Below, in pieces: positions 30,071 through 42,977 of a stretch of DNA of 64,000 nt. The stretch lies in assembly GCA_004565275.1 (NCBI GenBank), contig SDOX01000183.1, positions 90,035 through 154,034 of the forward strand, written 5' to 3'. Every line of letters starts with the position of its first letter. Position 1 is the first letter of the stretch. Made by a program: the position numbers and the translations under genes. The notes beneath the pieces were generated by a model. The model saw only the letters and a list, made by a program, of their open reading frames with translations, was not told the DNA's origin and did no database searches. The DNA comes from Nannochloropsis salina CCMP1776 (Eukaryota; Sar; Eustigmatophyceae; Eustigmatales; Monodopsidaceae).

Positions 30071-31948
30071 ATGCGTGCTAGTAGGAAAAGAAGGGCTTTA
30101 TGCTCTCTACCTGGTGTTCTGGCGTCCATCTTACTTGTCTTCAGCGTGACAGCTACTCCCGCTGCCGGCCTTATCCTCCCCCCCATCGACGCAGCAACAG
30201 GGCCTGAGGTTGCCCTAGTCCTCCTTCACGGGGCTAACGTCTCTCCCGAGGCATATCTGCCTTTAAGTCGCACGCTCCAAACAGTAATTCAGACAGATGT
30301 ACGTCTGTGGATAGGTTTGCCGGACGTTAATCTGAATGTTCCTATCTATCTTGACGGCGCTATGAATGATCTCAAATCTAATTTTACGGCTCGCGGGCTA
30401 CCGGTCGATGCCCCACGCTTCCTTGCCGGACACTCGCTCGGTGGTGTCCGTGCGCAATCTTACGCTCAAGAGCATGCAGAAGATTGGATGGGAGGGATCT
30501 TGATGGCTTCTGTGCTCCTGCGCGAGTACGACAACATGACTTACCCCGTCCCAACCCTGACCGTGGGGGGAGAAAAAGACGGGAACATGCGTGTGTCCCG
30601 TGTCGCTCAAGCCTCGCATGTCTACCGCATGCAAGCGGAGAAAACGGAGGATTTTCCCGTGGTGGTGGTCCCGGGGGCGAATCACATGAGTTTCGCGTCA
30701 GGCCAACCGCCTCTTCCTGTGGCTTTGGCGGATCTGACCGCCGAAATTTCCGAGGATGACGGCCACGAAAGCATTGCCCAGGTGATGGCGGCTTTTATGC
30801 GCGCGCGTCTGCGCCAGGAGCTGCGGAGAGCAGGAGATCGTGAGGATCGTGGAAGCAGCGGGGACGTTCGATTTCAGGAGGACAGTGTGATGACCGCGGC
30901 ACTGGAGACAACGGCGCAGCTGGTCGACCCCTTGATCAAAGCCATGCTCTTGGAAGGCTCCTGGCACTTTCAGCCGCCCTGCAATTCCGACAGGCCCAGC
31001 CCGCACTGCCCCTTCTACCCGGCCTGGCCCCCACAGCCTGAGGACCGGGAGCCGAGCACGGAGACGAACTGCGTGTGTGGATGCGGGTGGGTCATGGACG
31101 TGGCTCAGGCGCACGTCGGAGATTTGGAGGGGTACGCCACTTATGTGGTCCAGGACGCTTTCCACGACGTGCGAGACACAGAGCCCTACCATCATGCCCA
31201 CCTGTGGAACGGCTGCACCACGGGGGCCCTCCTGGACGGGAGCTGCGTGCTCAACATCACCACTGTGAGTGAGCTGATCTTTGATCCACTTGACGCCCTG
31301 GATGCTGGCTTTGCCCCCGTCACCGCCGCGGAAATTCGGGCCAAGATGAAAAGCCGGCAGTCCATCTACCAGGAGACGGTGGATCCGGAGGCAGCCTTGG
31401 CGGACACGGATAAATTCGATTTCTGCGCGGAAATAAATGCCAAAGCATTCGCCTGGGCCCACGCCCAGGCTCCGCCCCGAACGAAAGAGAGGTTTGATAG
31501 ATTGGGAGTACAGCCCGTGTTCGACCCCGACATTCGACGCCGCGTGCAGATCGGTCCCATCTGGATCAACAGCCCCCTGCGCTTACACGAGGAGTACGAT
31601 CGGCTCAAGGAGCAGTACTTCTGGCATGTACAGAGCCCCACGCTCGTGACGGACGTGACCGCACACATTTATCCCGACAGTGCCGGCTATCACTACTGCA
31701 AACTGCTCTCCCCCGCGCGGGCACTGGAATGGATCTACGTGGACGGTTTGCGCAGATACGACAGGGCAAGCGGAGTAGTGGGAAGGGGGGAAGATGGGAC
31801 GGGAGGGATGACGGCGGAAGAAGAGACAGAGGATCAATTGGCAAGAGAAAAGTCTGTTAACAGTGAGCGTGCAGGAAAAGGGGGGCGCGGATGGGACCAG
31901 AACCAAGAGGGACCGTATCAAACCGCCTCCCTCCGTGAGAGGCTGTAA
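30071..31948 (+). CDS. secreted alpha/beta hydrolase with large unrecognised C-terminal half
   Basis: About 625 residues from ATG 30071. This start was chosen because it yields a canonical signal peptide (RKRRALCSLPGVLASILLVFS, cleavage near TPAAG); in-frame ATGs at 30035 and 29921 exist. The N-terminal 230 residues form an alpha/beta hydrolase: VALVLLHGANVSPEAY, nucleophile elbow AGHSLGG, acid candidate VGGEKDGNM, and catalytic His in PGANHMSF. The remaining 370 residues match nothing I recognise. They contain a Cys cluster (CVCGCGW), His-rich TEPYHHAHLWNG, and WHVQSPTLVTDVTAHIYPDSAGYHYCKLL. The last 60 residues are charged and low-complexity. A lumenal or extracellular esterase/lipase role is inferred. 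Intronless; convergent with XDH. Confidence 0.75.
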   Translation: MRASRKRRALCSLPGVLASILLVFSVTATPAAGLILPPIDAATGPEVALVLLHGANVSPEAYLPLSRTLQTVIQTDVRLWIGLPDVNLNVPIYLDGAMNDLKSNFTARGLPVDAPRFLAGHSLGGVRAQSYAQEHAEDWMGGILMASVLLREYDNMTYPVPTLTVGGEKDGNMRVSRVAQASHVYRMQAEKTEDFPVVVVPGANHMSFASGQPPLPVALADLTAEISEDDGHESIAQVMAAFMRARLRQELRRAGDREDRGSSGDVRFQEDSVMTAALETTAQLVDPLIKAMLLEGSWHFQPPCNSDRPSPHCPFYPAWPPQPEDREPSTETNCVCGCGWVMDVAQAHVGDLEGYATYVVQDAFHDVRDTEPYHHAHLWNGCTTGALLDGSCVLNITTVSELIFDPLDALDAGFAPVTAAEIRAKMKSRQSIYQETVDPEAALADTDKFDFCAEINAKAFAWAHAQAPPRTKERFDRLGVQPVFDPDIRRRVQIGPIWINSPLRLHEEYDRLKEQYFWHVQSPTLVTDVTAHIYPDSAGYHYCKLLSPARALEWIYVDGLRRYDRASGVVGRGEDGTGGMTAEEETEDQLAREKSVNSERAGKGGRGWDQNQEGPYQTASLRERL

Positions 31949-32564
31949 AGTGCTGTGTATGATTCATGTGTGCGTTTTCATGAAAAAAAGAATTATCTAG
32001 CGCGACAAATAGAGGTGAAGCCTCACCCATTTCGCTCATCCTATGTCTTCATTCATGAGTTTGCCTTGATGTCGTGCAGGGGACTAGCTCTAGCCTCCAA
32101 CCCCACGTCTCTAATCTATGTAATTTGGCACACTCGGGCGGCTTGGCCACGAAACGGAAAGCACAACTCACACAGTCTCTCCACTATCCTACACAGCTTT
32201 TCGCATCCATGCTCTCCAACCCCTGGCACCTACTCATTGCCTTCAAATTTGTGAGCATCACGCAGTATCAACCCCACATCCAAGACGGGGCTCCGACAAC
32301 GCCTCCTCCTATCAAGAGAAATCCTGCCTAACTTCTTCTATGCACGCCTGTCCTGCAACACCCTATTTGTCTGCTTGACGCGTTTTCTATTTCATTTACC
32401 CTCACCATACCTCGCAGGAATTTATGTTGTGTAAAGCCACCGTCGTACAACTTCCGCCCTTATCAACGCCATAAGAAGATCCAGAACACTTCTTGACACC
32501 TGTAGTCCAATGCACACGTCCTAGCACCTGCAGATACAATCGTGCCATAGCCAACACTTTCTCC
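31949..32564. other. 616-bp convergent 3' intergenic
   Basis: Between the stop codons of the secreted hydrolase (plus) and xanthine dehydrogenase (minus). Nothing recognised. Confidence 0.5.
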
Positions 32565-35500
32565 CTACCAGCTTCCCTTTGCCTGAAAGCCTGCCGCCTC
32601 AATACCCTCCTCCATGCTCGCCGCTGCCAAGTCATCCACGCATGCCATGCGAATCCGCTCCGTGGACGCCGGCCCGTAAAAGGGGAAAAACCCATCAATA
32701 CCTAGCTCCTGTGTTCGGTAGGCTGAGACCGCATCTTTGATCGCGAAAAACGCCGAAGCCGCCAAAAAAAAGGGCGGTTCTCCGATCGCTTTGCTGGAAT
32801 GGACGGCCACGGGGTTCTTGGTATCTTTCAAGAGCGTCACCCTGAAATCAATGGGCACGTCGTTGAAGGCCGGGATTTTGTAGGCGCCCGGTCCACGCGT
32901 CAGAAGGGACCCGGGTTTGACCCATGGATGGTCTGCGTCGCCCCAGATAAGCTCCTCCGTTGTCAGCCACCCAAAGCCCTGGACGAAGGCACCCTCGATC
33001 TGGCCCACGTCGATGGAGGGGTTGATCGACGCACCCACGTCCATTACTACGTCGGCCCGCAGCACCCGGGCGTCGCCCGTCAGACAATCCACTTCCACCT
33101 CTGACACAGCCGTGCCTTGCGTGAAGTAATTGAAGGGCTGGCCCCTTTCGCTGTTGTGGGTGACGCCTTTTTTTTCCCAGTCATACCCGCACATGTCGTC
33201 CGGCACGATGTAAAACCCGTGCGCCGACAGGTCGATGCGTTCAAAGTATGCCGCTTGCACTACCGCCGTCCACTCCGCCTTCTCCCCACCCAGCCGTGCC
33301 CGGACGGGGGCGAGCCGCCTGAGAATCTGTTGACAAGCGTCCAACGTAGCCATGCCGTACAAATCCGTGCTCATGGAAGCCGCTGTGGGCTGAGAATTTG
33401 CGACCCGATCCGTCGCGGTCTCGGCAATGTGGACCTGCTCTTCCTCCAGCCCAAAGGCCCGGGCAGCGATCTGACAGACTTTGGTGTGCAGGCCTTGGCC
33501 CATTTCGGTGCCGCCGTGCGACACCAGGACCGTGCCGTCCTGATAGACGTGCACGAGGGCGCCTCCCTGGTTCATAAATTTGGCGGTAAATGAAATCCCA
33601 AACTTGGTCGGGATGGCGCAGAGCCCTCGTTTCCGGTACCGATGGGCAGCGTTGAAGGCCTCAATTTCAGCCCGCCGCGCGGCCACCTGCCCCTCCCTCA
33701 AGGCCTCTTCCCAAGCCCGGGGGACGTGCCACCGCACTAATTCCTGTCCAAAATGCGTCCTCTCCTTCTCTTGATAAAAATTCTTTTCTCGGAAAGACTG
33801 GGGGTCGGTGCCCAACGCCGACGCCAGGTGATCCATGATCGCCTCCGTGATGACCATCCCTTGCGGTCCTCCAAAGCCACGAAAGGCGGTGTGCGAAGCC
33901 TGGTGGGTGCGAACAATGCGTCCCCGCGCTCGCAGAGACGGCCACCGGTAGCAATTATCCACGTGAAAGAGCGCGCGGTCCGCCACCGGGCCCGAGAGGT
34001 CGAGGGAGAACCCGCCGTTGTTGAAGAGTTCCACGTTCAAGGCCAGGAGCTTCCCGTCCATGCCCGCGGCCGCCTTGTACCGTGCCAAGAACGCATGGCG
34101 TTGACCCGTGATGTGCATATCCACGTCCCGATCCAAGGATATCCGTACCGGACGCTGGGTCAGATGTGCAGCCAAGGCCGCCGTGCAGGAAATGAAGACG
34201 GAGCGAGTCTCCTTGCCCCCAAATCCACCCCCCATCCTTTTCATCCGACATACGACCCGGTTGGTGGGGACCCCGCATACGTAGGCACAGAAATTTTGTG
34301 TCTTGCTCGGGTTCTGAGTCGACGCCCACACCTCCAAGGCCCCGTCTTCCCCGGGAATCGCGTACGTGGCGTTGGTCTCCAGGTAGAAATGCTCCTGGCC
34401 CCCAACTCTCATTTCTCCTTCCACCACCACCGCCCCTTCTTTGTTTCCCGCGGCCGCCGCCAACATTGCCTCCACGTTTGGACCGCTCTCAAGCGTGTGG
34501 TCGAAGGCGAAGAAAGAATTGTGCCGGATTCCCTCCTCAATGTTTGTGATCACGGGTAATAGCTCCTCATATTCCACCTTGACTGCCCGAGCCCCCTCCC
34601 CTGCGGCCGCTTCCGTCTCCGCCACTACGATTCCAATCACGGCCCCGACATGGTGCACTTCCTGGGTGGCAAAACACTCCTCGTCTTTGACCACCGCGCC
34701 GATCTTGTTACCCCCCGGCACATCCTTGTAGGAGATGAAGCGCACCACGCCTTCCACCGCCAAGGCGGCCGTGGCGTCCACCGAGACCAGGCGCGCGTAA
34801 GCTTTCGTGCTCATGACCAGGGCCCCATGCAAGAGACCAGGGGGCGGTGGCATGGGCAGGTCGTCGGTATACTTAGCTTCCCCCGTCACTTGGGCGAGGG
34901 CGGACTTGTGCATGACCGGCTTCCCGACGGCCCCTCGCCCTTTGGCAATTTCTTCGGCGGGGGCAGGGGTGTGCGGCGCGCCGGGAGGGTAGTCTTGAAG
35001 GCCCTCGCCGACACGCACCGAGGTGAAACGCTGCTCGCCCCGGGTGGCAGGCTTGGGTTCGGTCAAAAAGGAACGGGCGGCGGAGCGCTCGGCGGCAGGG
35101 ATGACGGGCACAGGGGGCAAAGGCGACGAAAGGGGGGCCGCAGCGACCAGGGATTCCAACTCCAGCGTGGTCTTGACGAAGAATTTGAAAAGGAAGGAGG
35201 GAGGCAGGGTACGGCGGTATTCAGCCTGTCCGCCCGGGACGGTGGCCGGGAGGGGAAGGTCTTCCCTCAGCACCTGAGACGCGGCCCGAATAGTGCTCAC
35301 AGCCCAGTCTTTCCCGCGTAGAAAGGCCTCGGTTTTCTGGGCGGCCACGGTAGTGGGAGCCATCCCGCCAAAACCAAAGCCCGCCTCCTCGATCACCCAT
35401 CTCCCCTCGGCAGATTGCGAGGCGACAGGGACCAGCCGCACCCGCAAACACGCGGTCACGATGCTTATGTCGTCCTCCCTCCGCCGTGCTTGCTTGTAGG

Positions 35501-36935
35501 GGCCCACGAATTCAAAGCGGGAGGCCGGGAACGGGAGGGTGATGGTTTTGATGACCTCGTCCTCGAGCATGTCCACCTTCCGGTAGCCCCGGAAAAAGCT
35601 GCGGACAGGCACGACCCGCTCCCCTCTTGCCTGCGAGGCCAGCGTCACGGTCGCGCCCAAGGAGACCAGGACCGGGTTCATATCCGAGATGGGCGACGCC
35701 GTGGCCAGATTCCCCGCCAAGGAGGCCACGTTTCGGATTTGATTCGACGCGAACCAACGCAGTTGGGCATGCACGGCTTCGAGACCCCGGGCTTTGAACG
35801 CCTCCTCCTCCCGTTGCTTCAAGCCTGCTTGGTCCTGCCCCGCAAAGTGCTCCAGACGGGCCAGGGAGACGGCGCCGCCTACGTCCACGCCCGCCTCGGT
35901 GACCCGGAGGACGTTGAGTTCAGGCACTGCCACGGGCGCCAGCACCACGGGCACGGGCACCTGCTTGAACTTGGTCTCGATCCCCACCTCCGTGTTCCCA
36001 GCCACCACGCGCGCCTCCGGATGCGCCGCCTTGAGTGAAAGCAGGGCGGCCAGGGTGGTCGGACGGTACCAAGTCATGTGCTTGGACACGAACCGCAGGG
36101 GTTGGGGGTGGGCAAGGGCCAGTTCCGGTGGGAAGATCGGCTCGGTGGACGGGTCCCGTTCCAAGGGCGGGTACCGCGCCAGGTCCTTCACACGGCCCTC
36201 CGTGGTGGCGTGGACGTGAATATCGGCAGCGCCCTCCGTGGGGACGGGCTTGTCGCTGGCCTCCTGGCAGGGGCACGACCCCTTCCCTCCCCGGCAGCAG
36301 CCTGCCCCTCGAGCCCCGGGCCCGAGCAAAGTCTTGGCCGCGTCCAGCAGAGGCCGGTACCCCGTGCATCGGCAGAGGTTCCCATCCATGTTCTCCTCCA
36401 AGAAACCCGCGGAGGCCTCGGGGTGGTTGCGGAACAGGGTGTACATGGCCATGATGATGCCCGGCGTGCAGAACCCGCACTGGGAGCCGTGCAGCTCGGC
36501 GACGCGGCGCTGCAAGGGATGGACACCTGCACGGATGGAGCCAATCCCTTCCACGGTGGTGACGGCACAGTGGTCCATGGCCGCCAAGGGGGCCAGGCAG
36601 GCGTTCACCGACACATGCCGAGGCCTCTGCAGCGCCGTATCCCAGGAAGAGACCATGACCGTGCATGCCCCGCACCCACCCTCCCCGCAGCCCAGCTTGG
36701 TCCCCGTCAGGCCGCGGAGACGGAGGTATTGGAGCAGGGTGGTCTCTGGCGCGACCTGATGGAGGACCGTCCGGAGGCCGTTCACGTACAACAGAAGGTC
36801 TGTTTTCCAGGCCACGTTGTCCACCGTCTCGCCACTCCTGGTCGACGGGGACTTCTTGCCCTGTGGCCCGAGAGTTGACCCGTTCGTTTCCAGGCTAGAC
36901 TGCACATGCGTCCCATTGCCGACGGCGGAGACCAT
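32565..36935 (-). CDS. XDH: xanthine dehydrogenase (molybdenum hydroxylase), intronless
   Basis: About 1456 residues from ATG 36935. Oxidises hypoxanthine to xanthine to urate in purine breakdown. Domains in order: plant-type [2Fe-2S] ferredoxin (GCGEGGCGACTVM, about residue 82), second [2Fe-2S] domain (GSQCGFCTPG...NLCRCTGYRP), FAD domain (VAGNTEVGIETKFK, GNLATASPISDMNP, QARRREDDIS), then two Mo-pterin domains. Active-site residues are present: Gln in STQNPSKTQ, Glu in GFGGKETRS, Arg in SHTAFRGFGGPQGM, and the base Glu in AIGEPPFFLAAS. The Glu/Arg pair marks xanthine dehydrogenase rather than aldehyde oxidase. A Cys/Gly-rich insert (CCRGGKGSCPC) sits between the iron-sulfur and FAD domains. 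No targeting peptide or peroxisomal C-terminus is evident. A 4.4-kb gene without an intron is notable beside spliced neighbours. Confidence 0.97.
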   Translation of the reverse strand: MVSAVGNGTHVQSSLETNGSTLGPQGKKSPSTRSGETVDNVAWKTDLLLYVNGLRTVLHQVAPETTLLQYLRLRGLTGTKLGCGEGGCGACTVMVSSWDTALQRPRHVSVNACLAPLAAMDHCAVTTVEGIGSIRAGVHPLQRRVAELHGSQCGFCTPGIIMAMYTLFRNHPEASAGFLEENMDGNLCRCTGYRPLLDAAKTLLGPGARGAGCCRGGKGSCPCQEASDKPVPTEGAADIHVHATTEGRVKDLARYPPLERDPSTEPIFPPELALAHPQPLRFVSKHMTWYRPTTLAALLSLKAAHPEARVVAGNTEVGIETKFKQVPVPVVLAPVAVPELNVLRVTEAGVDVGGAVSLARLEHFAGQDQAGLKQREEEAFKARGLEAVHAQLRWFASNQIRNVASLAGNLATASPISDMNPVLVSLGATVTLASQARGERVVPVRSFFRGYRKVDMLEDEVIKTITLPFPASRFEFVGPYKQARRREDDISIVTACLRVRLVPVASQSAEGRWVIEEAGFGFGGMAPTTVAAQKTEAFLRGKDWAVSTIRAASQVLREDLPLPATVPGGQAEYRRTLPPSFLFKFFVKTTLELESLVAAAPLSSPLPPVPVIPAAERSAARSFLTEPKPATRGEQRFTSVRVGEGLQDYPPGAPHTPAPAEEIAKGRGAVGKPVMHKSALAQVTGEAKYTDDLPMPPPPGLLHGALVMSTKAYARLVSVDATAALAVEGVVRFISYKDVPGGNKIGAVVKDEECFATQEVHHVGAVIGIVVAETEAAAGEGARAVKVEYEELLPVITNIEEGIRHNSFFAFDHTLESGPNVEAMLAAAAGNKEGAVVVEGEMRVGGQEHFYLETNATYAIPGEDGALEVWASTQNPSKTQNFCAYVCGVPTNRVVCRMKRMGGGFGGKETRSVFISCTAALAAHLTQRPVRISLDRDVDMHITGQRHAFLARYKAAAGMDGKLLALNVELFNNGGFSLDLSGPVADRALFHVDNCYRWPSLRARGRIVRTHQASHTAFRGFGGPQGMVITEAIMDHLASALGTDPQSFREKNFYQEKERTHFGQELVRWHVPRAWEEALREGQVAARRAEIEAFNAAHRYRKRGLCAIPTKFGISFTAKFMNQGGALVHVYQDGTVLVSHGGTEMGQGLHTKVCQIAARAFGLEEEQVHIAETATDRVANSQPTAASMSTDLYGMATLDACQQILRRLAPVRARLGGEKAEWTAVVQAAYFERIDLSAHGFYIVPDDMCGYDWEKKGVTHNSERGQPFNYFTQGTAVSEVEVDCLTGDARVLRADVVMDVGASINPSIDVGQIEGAFVQGFGWLTTEELIWGDADHPWVKPGSLLTRGPGAYKIPAFNDVPIDFRVTLLKDTKNPVAVHSSKAIGEPPFFLAASAFFAIKDAVSAYRTQELGIDGFFPFYGPASTERIRMACVDDLAAASMEEGIEAAGFQAKGSW

Positions 36936-38383
36936 GGGCGTCCCTAAGAGGGAGCAATAGGACACGTTTACGATCAGGAAACGAATGCCGCGCGCTTACT
37001 AAAGCTCAGAAACATCGTCGTCAGACCCTCCATGACGTACAAGCATCTGTCAGGCACGGACACGTTTCAAAAAGTAGGAGCCATGCTACGACGCATTCCT
37101 GATCACCAATATTAGACAAAACGGTACAAAAATCGCCCAGACAAAATTCATGGTTATGCGTGAGTCAAGCCTCACTCACACGTCAGGGCTAGGAGCAACT
37201 TCCCTGCACGAACAAAACGCAGGACCGCCTGAGAAGACTATCCCTCCAGGATCTTCTCACCGTTCATGACACTGCCAGCCGCAGGCATTGTGAAAATAGT
37301 GCCGTACTTGCAAACTACCCTCTCGCGGTCCGTCAACGCCACCGATCTGTAGGTTGCGATGAACGGAGTGTGATGCGGTAAAATTAAAAGGGTGGATTTG
37401 GGCAGCACGTGAAGGATGTGTCACTAGAAAGAGGACGCCGCATCCCAACCATTCACATGCCGTGTACGGCTACTTTTGAAAGTGCACACGACCAGACATT
37501 ATGGAAAAGCCGCCTGTACATGCTCTCGACATGTACAAGGTCAATAATTAAAGAACGCGAATCAACGCCCCCACTTTTTATGGGTGCTAAAGTGAAAAAT
37601 AGGCTTGCGATTGGGTGTTCATACCTCGCGCGCCTTCAACTCAAGCCAGAAGGATCTCCTGCCCCCGACGACGGCGAACAGGTGCAGAAATTCACGGCGC
37701 AAGTCATGTGTGTTTCTGAAGACATGCGTTCAGGTGGCGAGAAAAGCTTAAGAATCGGTGGCACCTGACGGGACAGGCCCGCACAGTCACGGGGGTTATG
37801 ACCAAGAAGTCGGGGTTGGAGGTCACCGCCGTGATCCACAATCCGACTCCGATATCAGACCCGCTCGTTCGCGCCATATTTTCAGGACCAAATGAGGTAT
37901 TTCGCGCCATATTTTCTTTTCTTGACTCCCGAGTCGTGGACTAGTGCAGGGTTTTCGCGCCATATTTTCGGGCGGCAAAAGGAACGGTAACAAGGTAGCG
38001 CGGATACTACAAGCGGCATCCTCGCCGCACTCTCTCCACCATTAAGACGGAGATGCGCAGCGCCGTATGATGGACTCAGGCATTCTATGAATGCTGTGTA
38101 CTCTTCTAAGAATGTAGGCGTAGCCTTGATTTCTTGACATCGAAAACTTCGTGTCAAGCGTACTGCATTGAAGAGGCATGACGGGAGCTGCAGTCGGATG
38201 GTCAGCAAAAAGCAAGCGACCCCCTTTTTTTCAACTGCCATCGCAAGTTTTTTCACGTCGGTGCAGCCTCCAAGATTGTCCTAACTAAGCCAATTGCTGG
38301 AAGTTTGTCACCTAACACTAACTAGACATCATTAATTTTCTGCACGTATCCGCACAGGGCCGTCTTCGTTGCTCGCCTGCAGG
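36936..38383. other. intergenic, 1.45 kb, divergent promoters
   Basis: Lies between the XDH start (minus) and the KARI start (plus). AT-rich, with one cluster of three identical 16-mers (37868-37969, listed separately). A 124-codon minus frame at 37882-38256 overlaps that cluster and resembles nothing. Confidence 0.5.
37868..37969 (+). promoter_or_regulatory. three exact copies of TTCGCGCCATATTTTC
   Basis: Exact 16-mers at 37868-37883, 37901-37916 and 37954-37969, all in the same orientation. The core TTCGCGCC resembles the E2F/DP binding consensus (TTTSSCGC), followed by an AT-rich CATATTTTC. They lie about 415 bp upstream of KARI and 930 bp upstream of XDH. Copy number and identity are seen directly; factor identity is inferred. 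Confidence 0.6.
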
Positions 38384-40394
<2,011 letters not shown>

Positions 40395-41007
40395 ATTTTC
40401 AGCCACTTATCTGGATGAAAAAGGCACTTTGGTATGGGATAGCCCTCAGGCTCTCGCGTTGTGTACATGATTGCGTGCGAGAGGCCCTGGGAGTGGGGGT
40501 GCTCATGGGAAAGAATCCTGCCCGTCTGCTGCAGCTTTCCCGAGGCGTGGAATTGATTTGGGAACAGAATAAAGATGGGGATTTGGTATCAAGACGTGGA
40601 ATATAGCTTCTCCGTTCCCTGATAAGGTAGAGGATAGACACCAAAAGTAATGGGATTTGATATGAGGAAAGTAAAGGACTAAAAGAGAGGGGGGGGAGGT
40701 TGGGAATGGAAAAAGGAAATTAATTGCATGGATGGATCTTTTGAAAAATCGACTACCAGAAAGCGTGAGAAATTTAAACTAATTATTGCTTCCTCACCAT
40801 GTTTCGGCATATTTCCGTGTTATGACGCGCAATATTGGATACCATTTACGCACGCGATAGAGTGTCACCATAGCTCAACCTTTTCCAACTGGCTTCAACG
40901 TGCTTCGCCTTGACGAGGGAAGTCAAGCACAAAGAGCATCCACAAAGGTTAGGGTTAAATCTCACCAAAGCATATATCACGTACTGTACGACAGAGACGT
41001 ATTCTTA
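40395..41007. other. 613-bp intergenic
   Basis: Holds the KARI 3' UTR and the C53 promoter. AT-rich in its second half. No other signal. Confidence 0.5.
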
Positions 41008-42835
41008 ATGGATTCAATTCCGTTTCTGTCCACCAAAAAGAGTAATTCCGGGGCAATACCCGTGTATGTGCCGTGTTCCAAATTACAAGGTAAGACTACG
41101 CTCGCAGCTCACAAGAAGAATTCAGGGAGCACAACAAGCCCTCCTCTAATAACAGAAATTTTGGTCCTTTTTAATGGTCCAAGTTTTAGCTGTGCAAAAT
41201 TGAATCTTGAAATATATTTCTCTCAAGCCCATTCCCTTACCGCGTCCGTCAGACTGGCTTGTAGACAGGAAACAGCTCCCACGCGACTGGACCGAGAAGC
41301 TTAAGAACGTGAAATGTTTGCTCCAAGAAGGTCTTTGGGAGCTCGAGACAGGCGGTGGAGAGGTGGCTGACTGGGTCAAGGGGAAAGAAAGCAGTGCCTT
41401 GCATTTTTATACGTGCACGCAGATCATGTCTTTGCTGGAAGGAGCTCAGCAAGGCCGCACAAAGAATATTTTTGGGTCTTATACCTCGGCTCTTCTGAAG
41501 CTATGGGACAACATATTACGCTCCTACCGGAAGGAAAATGTGTACTTGGGAGAGGCGGCCCGTTTGCTGGCCACGCATACTGTGTACACATGCCCAAGCC
41601 TGCAACGACGTATCACCGGGTATGAAAAACAGGTGGAGGACTGTGAGCGTCGTCTGAGCGATTATCGTCAAGCAATCAAGGAAGGAAATGCGCGTTACCG
41701 TGCGGCGTGCGAGGCATGGGGTCTGGATGTGGAACAGATGGGGATGGGAAGGGAGGAAAAAAGCTTGCCCCCCCCCCAAACTGGTGCGGAGAAAGAAGTA
41801 TGGAGGTCGCTGCTCACACGTATGGCCGAGAAAGAACTACCGGAAGCCTTGACAGCGGTCGAAGGGGAGTTGTATGCGGAATCGATAGGAAAGGCATTGG
41901 ACTACTACGATCGCTTTCGGAGATTTCTCCACTCGCAGGATCGTACCGAAGCCAATTCAGCGGCAGACGAGCAGAAGAATGACAAAGGCGGGAGAAACAC
42001 GTGCGTGGTGGAAGTCGAGGGGAGGTTGGAAGATCGATTCTCAACGCTTTGTCAAGCCCGCTGCCACCGGAGGGCATGTTCACGCGAGCAAAAAAAACAA
42101 AGCTTGGGCGCAGAGACCGGGGCCAATGATCAGGATGCCCGAAGCATGGGAGGTCGCATCCCCGCAGACGAATCTTCTGCTCAGGAAGGGGAGAAAGTGG
42201 GAGTGAACGGGAGCGGAGCATCCGGGCATTGCTCGCGGGTGGCGGGCGGCCATTCGTGCACGTCATCGGCATGGAGAACAGAAGGAGATAATCCAAAAGC
42301 TTCCCCCGTCGGGAACCCAGCCTTCCGGAAGGCCCTGACAAACGAGCTTCTAGAACTCGAAGCTTTCTTGCAACAGCGGCGTTTGGAAGTGGGCGACGCG
42401 GACCACGTGCTCCTTGTCAGTACCCACTGCCGGGAGGCCGTCGGGGGCCTCCTCGACAACTCCAAGGAGGCAGTAGAGGCCTGCCTGAGCCAGGTCCAAA
42501 CGGCACTAGATGCAGTACAAGGAAAGCGCCTGCAGCAGCTGCTCCTCCTCCAATCCTCCCCGGCCTACCTGGATCGCGTTGCCGCTTCCATGGAGCAGGC
42601 CCGAAGGCGGCTTGTCAATCTCGAAGACAGACGACGGGAGGCGGAGGCCCTACGCAAAGACATCCTGCTCAAACTGGCACAGACAGTCGCGGAACGCGAG
42701 GCGACCGCGGCCGCGACCATCGCGCTGAAAAAAAAGGTGGAGGCTTCGTTGCAAGAGCTCTACAACGGCAGGAGCATTGTGATCACGGGCGGCGTCAAAA
42801 CTTTATTAGGACAAGCTCATGGCACCAACCAGTAA
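41008..42835 (+). CDS. CDK5RAP3: CDK5RAP3/C53, UFMylation E3 adaptor and ER-phagy receptor
   Basis: Exon 1 41008-41089 and exon 2 41253-42835 join as G|AC to give AIPVYVPCSKLQ-DWLVDRKQ, matching the family start (LPIDI-x-SKL-DWLVDR). 554 residues. The conserved N-terminal helical domain includes TKNIFGSYTSALLKLWDNIL and a long coiled coil (residues about 130-200). A disordered Gly/Ser/Glu-rich middle (about 255-375) follows, then the C-terminal FRKALTNELLELEAFLQQR and a final coiled coil. In plants and animals C53 works with UFL1 and DDRGK1 at the ER ribosome and binds ATG8 through shuffled IDWG-like motifs in the middle region. I see no IDWG-type motif here; one canonical AIM-like EDRFSTL is present. 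The ATG at 41008 is the first in frame. Confidence 0.9.
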
Positions 42836-42977
42836 TGTGATAGCAAGAAAATAGCCAGTGTAAATGCCTGTTTCATGTGCAATTTTGTCTCACCTTTCTA
42901 CGCCTTGAATTTTATAGTGCGAACTTGCTATGGTCTTACATGTTTATTGAATTCTTTATTTGAATTGCCACGTACGC

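Noticed and set aside
37882-38256. 124-codon minus-strand ORF upstream of KARI
   Set aside because: No recognisable domain, AT-rich composition, and overlaps the E2F-like motif cluster.
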